From assembly GCA_947624895.1 (NCBI GenBank), contig CANQMK010000005.1, forward strand, positions 1 through 53,153: a stretch of 53,153 nucleotides of DNA, in the 5' to 3' direction. Numbering within the stretch: the first letter of the stretch is position 1; each line of letters starts with the position of its first letter. The position numbers and the translations under genes are program-made. Below are positions 7,866 through 15,165 of this stretch, piece after piece. The notes under the pieces were generated by a model, which saw only the letters and a program-made list of their open reading frames with translations, searched no databases and was not told the DNA's origin. Source of the DNA: an uncultured Oscillospiraceae bacterium. GTDB taxonomy: Bacteria > Bacillota > Clostridia > Oscillospirales > Oscillospiraceae.

Positions 7866-8903
7866 TCAGGACACGCCGACCGCAATCATGGCGGACAGCG
7901 GGTAGTACACGATGACGCCGGCGGTGCGGCTCTCGCAGGGGATGATGGTCTCCAGCTTCTCCACCTGGAGGGGGTACTGGTAGAACGGCATGGGGATCTC
8001 CAGGGAGAGCTTCCGCTCGTCGTTCTTGAACAGGAAGGCAACGCCGGCGCCGCACCCGCCCTCCTTGGCGTAGGGGTTGGTCTCGACGCTGTCGGCGTCC
8101 AGCTCGGAAGCGGCGACGACGTTCTCGATATAGGGAGCGTTCTCCAGGATCCACGCCAACACGGTCTTGTCGATGTTGGGCATCTGAAGGGTCTTGATGT
8201 GATGGAACACATCGGAGGGAACGCAGAGGGTATCGGGCCGCTCCACGTTCTTGGTGAGCTTGGCGACCTGCTTGGTCATGCCGAACACGTCGTCCAGGAT
8301 TTCCTGGGCGGTCTTCTCCAGCCAGGAGGTCTTGCCGGACTCCTTGCCGGCGGTGATGGTGAACAGGGGGATGTTCTGGCCCTCGGACAGGACGCCCATC
8401 AGGCCGCTCTCATCGTCACCACGCCAGGCGATGCGGTTGGTCAGGCGGTCAATCTGATACCGGGCAGACTCGCCCTTCCGGGCATCCAGGGACTTGCCGG
8501 CCAGCTTGGAGGCCCTCATCTCCTGAGCGGAGTAGCCGTAGCTGTCGCCCAGGGACTTGATCTTGGCAAAGCTGGGCTTGCCGGTCACGTCCGCACGGGG
8601 CAGGTCGACGGAGTAGTTGTCGATGATCTTCGCCAGGCCAGTCTTGTCGTAGGTGTAGTAGGTGATGGTCTCCGCACCGGGATCGGCCTCGGAGCTCTGG
8701 GGGAACAGGGTCAGAGCCGTGAGTTCGGGGTACTCCACATCATAGGACTGGGCCTTGACGGAGTCGAGCTCACGGGCGAAGAAGATGGAGGCGTCCTCGG
8801 CGCTGTCGAAGTGGACGCCGGGAGACGCCATAATGGCAGCCGGGATGGAGGACTCACGCAGGGTCTTCATCTCGGCACTGTCATAGTGCATATGCTTGGA
8901 CAT
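7866..8903 (-). CDS. major capsid protein (DUF2184-like)
   Basis: A 345-residue protein with the features of DUF2184 major capsid proteins: MHYDSAEMKTLRESSIP N-terminus, ARELDSVKAQSYDVEYPEL, a GYSAQEMRAS segment, and a C-terminal PMPFYQYPLQVEKLETIIP strand followed by AGVIVYYPLSAMIAVGV. It forms the HK97-fold shell. It follows the cement and protease/scaffold genes, the normal head order, and is followed by a very stable hairpin. Full length for the family as remembered, with no truncation. Confidence 0.9.
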   Translation of the reverse strand: MSKHMHYDSAEMKTLRESSIPAAIMASPGVHFDSAEDASIFFARELDSVKAQSYDVEYPELTALTLFPQSSEADPGAETITYYTYDKTGLAKIIDNYSVDLPRADVTGKPSFAKIKSLGDSYGYSAQEMRASKLAGKSLDARKGESARYQIDRLTNRIAWRGDDESGLMGVLSEGQNIPLFTITAGKESGKTSWLEKTAQEILDDVFGMTKQVAKLTKNVERPDTLCVPSDVFHHIKTLQMPNIDKTVLAWILENAPYIENVVAASELDADSVETNPYAKEGGCGAGVAFLFKNDERKLSLEIPMPFYQYPLQVEKLETIIPCESRTAGVIVYYPLSAMIAVGVS

Positions 8904-8921
8904 ACTCTTATCCTCCTTTTC

Positions 8922-9428
8922 TTACGCCTGAGCCTGATTGAACAGCTCAATCACGGCGATCTGGGCGGTGGTATCAACGCCGCTGAGGAAACGGGCCTTA
9001 ACGGCGATGGTGGCGGGAGAACCCTCAGACGCCACGTTGGTGAAACAGCCGGCCTCGGCGCCCTCGGTGATGAGGTACACGCTCTCGCCATACTTGGGCT
9101 CGACGCCCTCGGCGACCCGGCCGTAGATCTTGCCGTAGCGCATGACGCCCACGGCGGAACCCTTGCGGACGTGGAGCTTGCCCTCCAGGTCGTACTCGGT
9201 GGTGCGGTTGTTGGTGGTGATGCCCTCGAACACGGCGGCGGTGGTCTCCGCAGTGGGCAGAGCGATGTTGACGCCGGGCTTGCTACCCTGGACAACACCG
9301 AGGCCGAACTTCATCTTGCCGGTCTCTTCCTCGTTGAGGAACGTGTCGATCACATGGGCGGCCAAGTCAACGATGCCGCCGGCGGCGCCGACGGGGGTAG
9401 AGTAGCCGTATTTGGTCTGAGCACTCAT
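8922..9428 (-). CDS. structural cement protein (Gp24-like)
   Basis: A 168-residue protein starting at ATG 9428 behind GGAGGG (spacing about 9). Gly/Ala-rich N-terminus (YSTPVGAAGGIVDLAAH) followed by a beta-rich body with alternating V/T/G strands (GVVQGSKPGVNIALP). It lies between the scaffold/protease and capsid genes, where cement or decoration proteins that lock the expanded shell are encoded. Assignment to the Gp24-like cement family is from composition and position. A DUF2190-like decoration protein is the alternative. Confidence 0.75.
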   Translation of the reverse strand: MSAQTKYGYSTPVGAAGGIVDLAAHVIDTFLNEEETGKMKFGLGVVQGSKPGVNIALPTAETTAAVFEGITTNNRTTEYDLEGKLHVRKGSAVGVMRYGKIYGRVAEGVEPKYGESVYLITEGAEAGCFTNVASEGSPATIAVKARFLSGVDTTAQIAVIELFNQAQA

Positions 9429-9429
9429 C

Positions 9430-10326
9430 TTACTTACCCTCCTTCTTATTCTGGCGGCGGTCAATCATGGCCTGCCGACGGTCGGCAGCGGAGGTGCCGT
9501 CGCTGGCAGAGTCGGCACGGGTGCCGCCGTTGAACATCTGCTGCTTCTGGAAGCGGGTGTCCTTGCGGGACTGCTTCTTGATGTCAGCCATAGCGCAGTC
9601 GAACATGGCGTTCACATACGCAGAGCTCTTGCCGTCCAGGCGCATATCGGGACGAACCGCCCGGATGATGGCCTTCTTGGCGGCGCCCAGGCTCATGCTG
9701 TCCAGGCCGTCCAGATGGAGCATCTCGGCGGCCACGCCGATCTGAACCCGCTGGCGGACGATGGCGTCCACGCTGTCGGTGTTCAGCACGTCGCTGGGGG
9801 TGGCGCTGGGGACGGGGTCATCGTCGCCGTCGGCCTTGGGCTCCTCCTCACCCTCATCACCATTGGCGGCGGGGTCCTGGGGCTTGGGCTCCTCCTCACC
9901 CTCATCACCGTTGGCGGTGGGGTCCTCAGGGGCGCCCTCGTCGAACGCCTTCTGCGCCAGCAGAGTGTCGACGATGTCCAAAAGGGCCTGGATGTCGCTG
10001 TCCTGATTGGCGATCACGTCGTTGGCGGCGTCGAGGGACTCGCAGGCGCCCTCGGAGTCACGCCGGTCCTTCCGGTCCTTGATGAGAGCCACCTGCTCCT
10101 CGACAGTGGTAGGCTCCTGCCCGGCAGGGGCAACGGCGGGGTCGTCGGCGTCCTTCTTGGGGGTGGGGTCGACCGTCGGCTCGGCACTGACGACCGGCTC
10201 CGTGGCCGCACCCTCATCGCCCTGGGCGTGACGTGCCTTGTACTCCTCAATGGCCTTGGCGAGCTCTTCCGGGGACAGGACGCCATCGGACCGCCGAGAA
10301 GTCTTCATGGGAGTGTTCTTCTTCAT
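9430..10326 (-). CDS. nested in-frame scaffolding protein (internal start)
   Basis: ATG at 10326 lies in frame inside the DUF2213 gene and is preceded by AAAGGAGG at ideal distance, as strong as any start in this phage. Translation from it yields a 298-residue protein (MKKNTPMKTSRRSDGVLSPE...) containing only the acidic scaffold part without the protease domain. Lambda makes its scaffold Nu3 from within the protease gene C in the same way. The start site is seen; expression is inferred. Confidence 0.7.
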   Translation of the reverse strand: MKKNTPMKTSRRSDGVLSPEELAKAIEEYKARHAQGDEGAATEPVVSAEPTVDPTPKKDADDPAVAPAGQEPTTVEEQVALIKDRKDRRDSEGACESLDAANDVIANQDSDIQALLDIVDTLLAQKAFDEGAPEDPTANGDEGEEEPKPQDPAANGDEGEEEPKADGDDDPVPSATPSDVLNTDSVDAIVRQRVQIGVAAEMLHLDGLDSMSLGAAKKAIIRAVRPDMRLDGKSSAYVNAMFDCAMADIKKQSRKDTRFQKQQMFNGGTRADSASDGTSAADRRQAMIDRRQNKKEGK

Positions 10327-10890
10327 GACTTTTCCTCCTTTGAGAGTTGTTCCAGGCTCACGGCCATCAATATTTAGCCGTGCCTGCTCACCAGCCCTGG
10401 CTTCCCGGACCAAGGCCAAGTGGTTGATGCGGATGTCCCTCTGAATGGCATCGTAGGGCTGACCATTCCAGACGCCCGGCGTTTCGTCGAGGGTCAGGTT
10501 GTAGCCCAAGGACAGCTCTTTCAGGCCACACTCCTGCATTTCGTCGGTGTCGTGGATGATGATTTCAGCCCGAACGTCATTCCCGCTGCGGTAGCCCTCG
10601 GTCAGAATGGTGCCGATCTGGTTCTCGTGGACGTTGTCCTTGGTCACCAGCCCGGCGTCATGCGTGATGATGATGGGCTTCCCCTTGTACGAGGCAAGGC
10701 TCTCAGCGTTGAAGACATCCTCCGGGAGCCGGAGCTCCCGCCTGATGCTTCCATCAGGATTTGTGTACTCGAAGATACCCGTACTGGTCAGGATGGGCCT
10801 GTCCTTCAGGTAACCTTCGGGAGTGAATGACGCCCTGGTCAGCGGGATGCTGTCAAGGCGGATCACCTGAGATAATTTCGGGGCCTGCAT
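9430..10890 (-). CDS. DUF2213 prohead protease-scaffold fusion
   Basis: A 486-residue protein. ATG 10890 is 7-8 nt behind AAAGGAGGTG; an upstream ATG at 10932 overlaps the previous gene (ATGA) and is a possible alternative. Residues 1-180 form the DUF2213 domain: TRASFTPEGYLKDRPILTS, KPIIITHDAGLVTKDN and GLKELSLGYNLTLDETPG, with a conserved His and Ser that fit a prohead protease. Residues from about 190 on are acidic, low complexity and helical, ending in a basic tail (ADRRQAMIDRRQNKKEGK), as in scaffolding proteins. The segment PAANGDEGEEEPK is tandemly repeated around residues 355-385. An in-frame internal start creates a nested scaffold protein. Confidence 0.85.
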   Translation of the reverse strand: MQAPKLSQVIRLDSIPLTRASFTPEGYLKDRPILTSTGIFEYTNPDGSIRRELRLPEDVFNAESLASYKGKPIIITHDAGLVTKDNVHENQIGTILTEGYRSGNDVRAEIIIHDTDEMQECGLKELSLGYNLTLDETPGVWNGQPYDAIQRDIRINHLALVREARAGEQARLNIDGREPGTTLKGGKVMKKNTPMKTSRRSDGVLSPEELAKAIEEYKARHAQGDEGAATEPVVSAEPTVDPTPKKDADDPAVAPAGQEPTTVEEQVALIKDRKDRRDSEGACESLDAANDVIANQDSDIQALLDIVDTLLAQKAFDEGAPEDPTANGDEGEEEPKPQDPAANGDEGEEEPKADGDDDPVPSATPSDVLNTDSVDAIVRQRVQIGVAAEMLHLDGLDSMSLGAAKKAIIRAVRPDMRLDGKSSAYVNAMFDCAMADIKKQSRKDTRFQKQQMFNGGTRADSASDGTSAADRRQAMIDRRQNKKEGK

Positions 10891-10928
10891 CGGCCCACCT
10901 CCTTTCGGAGTTTTCGGCTCGGCGTGGC

Positions 10929-11270
10929 TCATTTCTGCTCCTCAGCCTGGCCTTTGCTTCCGCCTTCGCCTTCATCGGCACCATTCTCCCCGGCCTTTTC
11001 AGTGGTCAGGTCGCCGGCGGCGAAGGCGCTGCCACCATCGCCCTCATCGGCGTTGGCCGCATCGTCGGTGGACTCGGTGACCAACTTCGTGATCTCAAGG
11101 GTCAAGATCTGAAGATGCTCGATCTCGTCCATTAAGAGGCCCTGGTACACCTCGGAAACGTCCGGGGCGTTCTGCTCGGTGTCCTGGACACCCATAGCCA
11201 AGCTGTCGATCTTCTCGCTGACCTTGGAGAACTGGTGGGCAAGGCTACTGATTGCGTATGCGTTCTTCAC
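10929..11270 (-). CDS. small acidic protein of the head module
   Basis: A 113-residue protein with a GTG start behind AAGGATG. The N-terminal half is helical (FSKVSEKIDSLAMGV, LLMDEIEHLQILTLEITKLV); the C-terminal half is acidic, Gly/Glu-rich and probably disordered. Not recognised. It precedes the protease-scaffold gene and overlaps one possible start of it by ATGA. A role in head assembly is likely only from position. Confidence 0.7.
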   Translation of the reverse strand: MKNAYAISSLAHQFSKVSEKIDSLAMGVQDTEQNAPDVSEVYQGLLMDEIEHLQILTLEITKLVTESTDDAANADEGDGGSAFAAGDLTTEKAGENGADEGEGGSKGQAEEQK

Positions 11271-11368
11271 GGCTCATCCTTCCTTTCCTTGAAAATTCGC
11301 TGGGGACTGGTAGCACCGGGAGCATCCCTGCTCCTGGCTCCCTCACGTCTGTTCATAGCACCACTCAC

Positions 11369-11542
11369 CTACTTCCCGTAGCGGTTTCGCCTCATGGTGC
11401 TCTGCCACTCGGCAAACCTATCTCTCTCAACGACTTCCTTCTGGCAAGCCTTGCCGCACCGCTTCCTGTCACGCTTGCAGATGCACACCGTCTTGCCGTC
11501 CTGGTAGTCGATGAAGACCTTGATTTTCTCTTTCTCCTGCAT
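11369..11542 (-). CDS. 57-residue cysteine-containing protein
   Basis: A small gene 14 nt after the minor head protein stop. ATG 11542 follows GGGGTGG, and the frame runs to TAG at 11369-11371. The sequence has four cysteines in CICKRDRKRCGKAC, suggesting a small zinc knuckle, and is strongly basic in its second half. Function unknown; spacing and ribosome site make it a believable gene. Confidence 0.65.
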   Translation of the reverse strand: MQEKEKIKVFIDYQDGKTVCICKRDRKRCGKACQKEVVERDRFAEWQSTMRRNRYGK

Positions 11543-11556
11543 GGCTTCGCCACCCC

Positions 11557-12477
11557 CTATCCCTTCATTGGCACGTCGATGGTCTCCAGGTCAAAGACCG
11601 GGATTGCAACGCACCGGCAGCAGTAATCTTCTCCGGGGTGGCACCTGCGGCCGGTGTAGACCCTCCCCTTCTCCTTCGTGTCGTACCACATCTCCGGCGG
11701 GTCATCCCAACTGAACACCTTCCCGTCGAGTGCCCGGTGGCAGTCACGGACTCGGCTATCCTTCGAGGACGACCACCGGTACTTGGAACACCCGGCGTCC
11801 TGCTGTTGGAGCTTTGTCACCTGAGCGTTCAGCGTGGCGACCTGGTCACGGGCAAGGAGCTGGGCCTTGCGCTTGGACACGTTGTACTGCTCCTGGATCT
11901 CCTTCTGGATGTCCCGGATGGAACGGCCCTTGATGTAGCTCTCCAAGACGATCTGGCGCATATCACCGAGGGTCTCCGTCGGCAGGCTCTTGATTTTCAG
12001 CACGTTCTCTGCCACCCACCGGCGGATGGCTTCCTCGTAGAGGTCGCCCTTGAAGTAGTCATCCAGCAGGTCGATACCGAGGGTGTCCTTGACCGACCGC
12101 TTCCACTCTCGCAGGGCGGTGTTCCTGGTCATGGTGGCGATCTGCTCCACCTTCTTGTCCAGCCCGAACTCCGCAACTCGACGCTCAAGGGCGACGGCTA
12201 CCTCTTGGAGCATCTGCCTCAGCTTGGCGTCAAGGTCACGGCTCTCGTCGAACCGGGAGTCTCCACGCCGCTCCTTGGCATACTCGGCCATCATCTCCGG
12301 GAGTTTCTTCTTCAGCTCCTCGTTCAGCAGCCTCATGTAGGCGCCGGCGATGCGCCGGAACTCACGCTCCGCAGTAGTCGGATAGTGCGGGACGGTCTTC
12401 GACTTGATGGACGGGTGGCCGTAGAATTTTGGCCGTACAGCGGCTTTTACCGCTTCCTGGTGTTGGGTGTTGTCCAC
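11557..12477 (-). CDS. minor head protein (Mu F / SPP1 gp7-like)
   Basis: A 306-residue protein with a GTG start behind GAAGGAGG. The C-terminal 110 residues carry the phage head morphogenesis domain: LARDQVATLNAQVTKLQQ, then YRWSSSKDSRVRDCHRALDG, and a final Cys/His cluster CHPGEDYCCRC before VAIPVFD. This domain is typical of SPP1 gp7/Mu gpF proteins carried in small copy number inside the head and linked to DNA ejection. The N-terminal region is helical and charged. It lies two genes downstream of the portal gene, as in other phages. Confidence 0.9.
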   Translation of the reverse strand: MDNTQHQEAVKAAVRPKFYGHPSIKSKTVPHYPTTAEREFRRIAGAYMRLLNEELKKKLPEMMAEYAKERRGDSRFDESRDLDAKLRQMLQEVAVALERRVAEFGLDKKVEQIATMTRNTALREWKRSVKDTLGIDLLDDYFKGDLYEEAIRRWVAENVLKIKSLPTETLGDMRQIVLESYIKGRSIRDIQKEIQEQYNVSKRKAQLLARDQVATLNAQVTKLQQQDAGCSKYRWSSSKDSRVRDCHRALDGKVFSWDDPPEMWYDTKEKGRVYTGRRCHPGEDYCCRCVAIPVFDLETIDVPMKG

Positions 12478-12534
12478 GGTCTAAAGCCTCCTTCACGGTC
12501 ACATACGGCGGTTTGGCGGGGTGTTTTGGGGCGG

Positions 12535-12885
12535 TTAGATGGCGCCAGCCTCTTTCCACGCCTTGTACAGCTTCGGGCCTTGAAGGGCGATCCAGTCGAT
12601 CATCTCCTCATTCTTGGCCCACGAGCCATCGACGGTGACGGCACAGGCTTCCAACCCGCTCTCGTCGAGGAAAGCGTGAACGAGCTCGTGCCGAAGCGTC
12701 TCCTTCTTGCAGGCGTCCAGATACTCTTGCGGCTCACCCTCATATCCCGGAAACGTGCTGGGGTCGCATACCACAATGGTTTTGAGGACACCGTCGCAGT
12801 AGCCACGCAACCGCTCAAACGCCTTGTCCTCGTCGTACTTTTTGATGAGGACGGCGTACTGCGTCCCCAGGACGTTGACAAACAT
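12535..12885 (-). CDS. putative HExxH zinc metallopeptidase in the head module
   Basis: A 116-residue protein starting at ATG 12885 behind GGAGGAG; a longer frame to 12945 overlaps the portal start region without support. It contains H66-E67-L-V-H70, a textbook HExxH zinc-binding/catalytic motif, followed about 20 residues later by KNEEMIDWIA that could give the third zinc ligand. Length is that of a minimal metallopeptidase domain. I recall similar small proteins near phage portals, but no demonstrated role. Targets could be head proteins during maturation or a host protein. It lies between the portal and minor head genes. Confidence 0.75.
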   Translation of the reverse strand: MFVNVLGTQYAVLIKKYDEDKAFERLRGYCDGVLKTIVVCDPSTFPGYEGEPQEYLDACKKETLRHELVHAFLDESGLEACAVTVDGSWAKNEEMIDWIALQGPKLYKAWKEAGAI

Positions 12886-12956
12886 ACTTCTCCTCCAACA
12901 ACACCGCAAAAAGCGGGGCTTCCTGTTGGAAGCTCCGCCTATCAATGCTCAGATGG

Positions 12957-15149
12957 TTAATCGGGGCTGCCAGCTCCGGCGTTGCTCAGGACGGCCTTCA
13001 GGAGCTCAAGGCTGTCGGCAAACGGCTGGAACAGCGAGGCGCCCTCTCCGGCAATCTCTTCGAGCGACCGGAATGTGGGAGCGGTCATCTCAAGGTCGAC
13101 GCAGTCAGGCTCTCCCTCGTACTCCGTACACAGGAAGATGTGAGGGGCAAGCCCGGTCTCAGGTTCCGCCGGTCCGTAGCCCAAGGGAATCAGTTCCTTC
13201 GGGCTGATGCCGAACTCCTCCTCGGTCTCCCGGTAGGCGGCCTGCTCCGGGGTCTCGCCATCTTCAATGTGACCGCCAGGGCCGCAAATCAGGCCGTAGC
13301 CGAAGTCGTTGTGCCTGGTGCCAGTCAGGATTTTGCCGTCTGAAATCACCAGAACGCCCACAGAAGCATGGTTTGCACCCTCGGTAGGGTTAGGGGATGT
13401 CCCGTCGCTTGCGTCGCTCTGAGGGGCTTTTACGGGCTTCTGGCGGCCTTTGGCCTCCTTGGCCTCATCCCTCTCCTCCTCGCTCATATCCTGCGGGAGC
13501 TTGGTTGCGGCAGGGGCGGCAGCGGGTGCGTTGCCGACATCCTCCTCAGGGTCGCCGGAGTGCTCTTCGACGCTGACGCCCTGGGCGTACTCGGCGAAGT
13601 CACCTTCCTGCGGGATGCGTCCCATTTCCTCGGCTTCACCTTCCTGTGGAACAGAACCGGGCGGAAGTCCCGCCATTCCGGGGGCCTGACCCTGTCCCAT
13701 TTCCGGGAGCATACCGCCAGGCGGGACATCGAGGCCGACGAACAGGTCCTCGTCGTACTCGTCGAGCATATTCTCCACGTCGAACTCCTCGCTGTCGGCC
13801 AGCTTCTTCCTGACCTCGGAGGGGTCGATGACCTGCTTGTCGATGTACGTCTGCGCCGTCTGGGCTCTGGTGAGCTGAGTCTGGGCCCGCTTCTGTTCGA
13901 GGTCGGCCTGCTCCATGTCGCTCAGAGACCACAGCGGATTGAAGGTCACCTTGATCTTCGGAACTTCGTCCACCTCACCGGTGGCGACGCCAGCCTGGAA
14001 GATGACGGACAGCAGGTAGCGCAGGTTCTTCTTCACCATGCGCTTCTGAATCCGCTCCAGGTAGTTGTACCAGTTCTCCAGGTCAGCCTCGCCGGTGGAG
14101 TTCATACCCGCCGGCGACCGCCCAAATAGGATGGTCTGCGGGATGGAGGTCAGCGCAGACAGGAAGTTACAGGTCGAGTCGATGACATCCGAGACGCCGG
14201 AGAACTGGAACTGCCGGAAGTCGTAGTCCTCGCCCTCGCTGTCAATGGTAATGCTGTTCAGCAGGCCACGGGCCATGTCGATGGTCTGAAGCCGCCGGAG
14301 GACACGGTCCTCGCCTTCCTCGGTGGCAAGCTCTCTGGACAGGTCCTTCATCTTGTAGACGGCCTGAACCGAGCGGTCAAGCAGTTTCGTCGCACTGCCG
14401 TGGGCCACCTCAGCATCACGGATGGCTCTCTGAATACGGACGTACTCAGGGATGCCCCAGAGCTGGTAGATAGAGCTGGTCGTGTTCTCCGGCAGGATGC
14501 CGTTCTGGAAGACCAGGCATCGGCTGTCATGCACCGTGAAGGTGCCGTACTTGCTGAACACCCGGTAATACTCCGGCATACCCAGCCGGGATCCTCTGGT
14601 GCGGAACGGGTCCTGCGGGTCGTAGCTGAACATGGAGGCGTAGTCCGGCTGGACAAGCGAGCGGTCATATACCCGGATGTCGTCGATGGACCGGATATTG
14701 CGCCAGTCCAGCGGGTCTTCAAGACCACGCCCATCGTTGATAAGCATAACGGCGATGGAGCCGCCAAAGAGCCTGGCCCAGCGGATAGCCGTCATGGCAA
14801 CCTCTTCCCAGTCCAGCTCGTCAAGGGCTTCGGTGAAGAAGTCCTCAATCGCCTGGTCCTTGACGCCGTCGAGGGTGAAGCCGTGCTTGATGGCCTCCTC
14901 GGCGGGGGTGTCGATGATTTTCGCAAACAGGCCGTTGCCCTCATAGTACATGGTCAGCATCTCATCAGGCACCATAGGCTCCGCCTGGTACTGATACCGC
15001 TCCGTGGTGTCCCTTTGGGTTCCGTACCTGTTCAGCAGGTTCACATATCCATCCGCTCGGAAGGGGCGCACAGCCTTTCCCGCCTGCTTCAGTATCATGT
15101 GGTTATACCGGGCAATGCGGTCGATCTGGCCCTTGCGCTTCTCATCCAT
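12957..15149 (-). CDS. portal protein (DUF1073-like) fused to a Nudix hydrolase domain
   Basis: A 730-residue protein. Residues about 1-460 are a portal of the DUF1073/Phage_portal_3 kind (for example PAEEAIKHGFTLDG, WARLFGGSIAVMLINDGR, SIPQTILFGRSPAGMNSTGE), forming the 12-fold DNA entry ring. Residues about 460-590 are a Pro/Glu/Gly-rich linker. Residues 591-730 are a full Nudix domain: the box at 626-648 keeps every catalytic position (G, E, RE, EE, G), seen in GETPEQAAYRETEEEFGI. Nudix enzymes cleave nucleoside diphosphates linked to another group. Start ATG 15149 follows AAGGGGTG. The gene lies between terL and the metallopeptidase gene. The Nudix substrate is unknown. Confidence 0.9.
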   Translation of the reverse strand: MDEKRKGQIDRIARYNHMILKQAGKAVRPFRADGYVNLLNRYGTQRDTTERYQYQAEPMVPDEMLTMYYEGNGLFAKIIDTPAEEAIKHGFTLDGVKDQAIEDFFTEALDELDWEEVAMTAIRWARLFGGSIAVMLINDGRGLEDPLDWRNIRSIDDIRVYDRSLVQPDYASMFSYDPQDPFRTRGSRLGMPEYYRVFSKYGTFTVHDSRCLVFQNGILPENTTSSIYQLWGIPEYVRIQRAIRDAEVAHGSATKLLDRSVQAVYKMKDLSRELATEEGEDRVLRRLQTIDMARGLLNSITIDSEGEDYDFRQFQFSGVSDVIDSTCNFLSALTSIPQTILFGRSPAGMNSTGEADLENWYNYLERIQKRMVKKNLRYLLSVIFQAGVATGEVDEVPKIKVTFNPLWSLSDMEQADLEQKRAQTQLTRAQTAQTYIDKQVIDPSEVRKKLADSEEFDVENMLDEYDEDLFVGLDVPPGGMLPEMGQGQAPGMAGLPPGSVPQEGEAEEMGRIPQEGDFAEYAQGVSVEEHSGDPEEDVGNAPAAAPAATKLPQDMSEEERDEAKEAKGRQKPVKAPQSDASDGTSPNPTEGANHASVGVLVISDGKILTGTRHNDFGYGLICGPGGHIEDGETPEQAAYRETEEEFGISPKELIPLGYGPAEPETGLAPHIFLCTEYEGEPDCVDLEMTAPTFRSLEEIAGEGASLFQPFADSLELLKAVLSNAGAGSPD

Positions 15150-15165
15150 GCTGTTTCACCCCTTC

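Noticed and set aside
9840..9925. Tandem repeats in the DUF2213 gene as a separate repeat element
   Set aside because: They are in-frame duplications of PAANGDEGEEEPK within a low-complexity scaffold region and do not extend outside the gene.
11270..11360. A 29-residue frame (MNRREGARSRDAPG...) between the Cys-rich gene and the acidic head gene
   Set aside because: Basic, low-complexity and with a weak ribosome site; could be real but cannot be supported.
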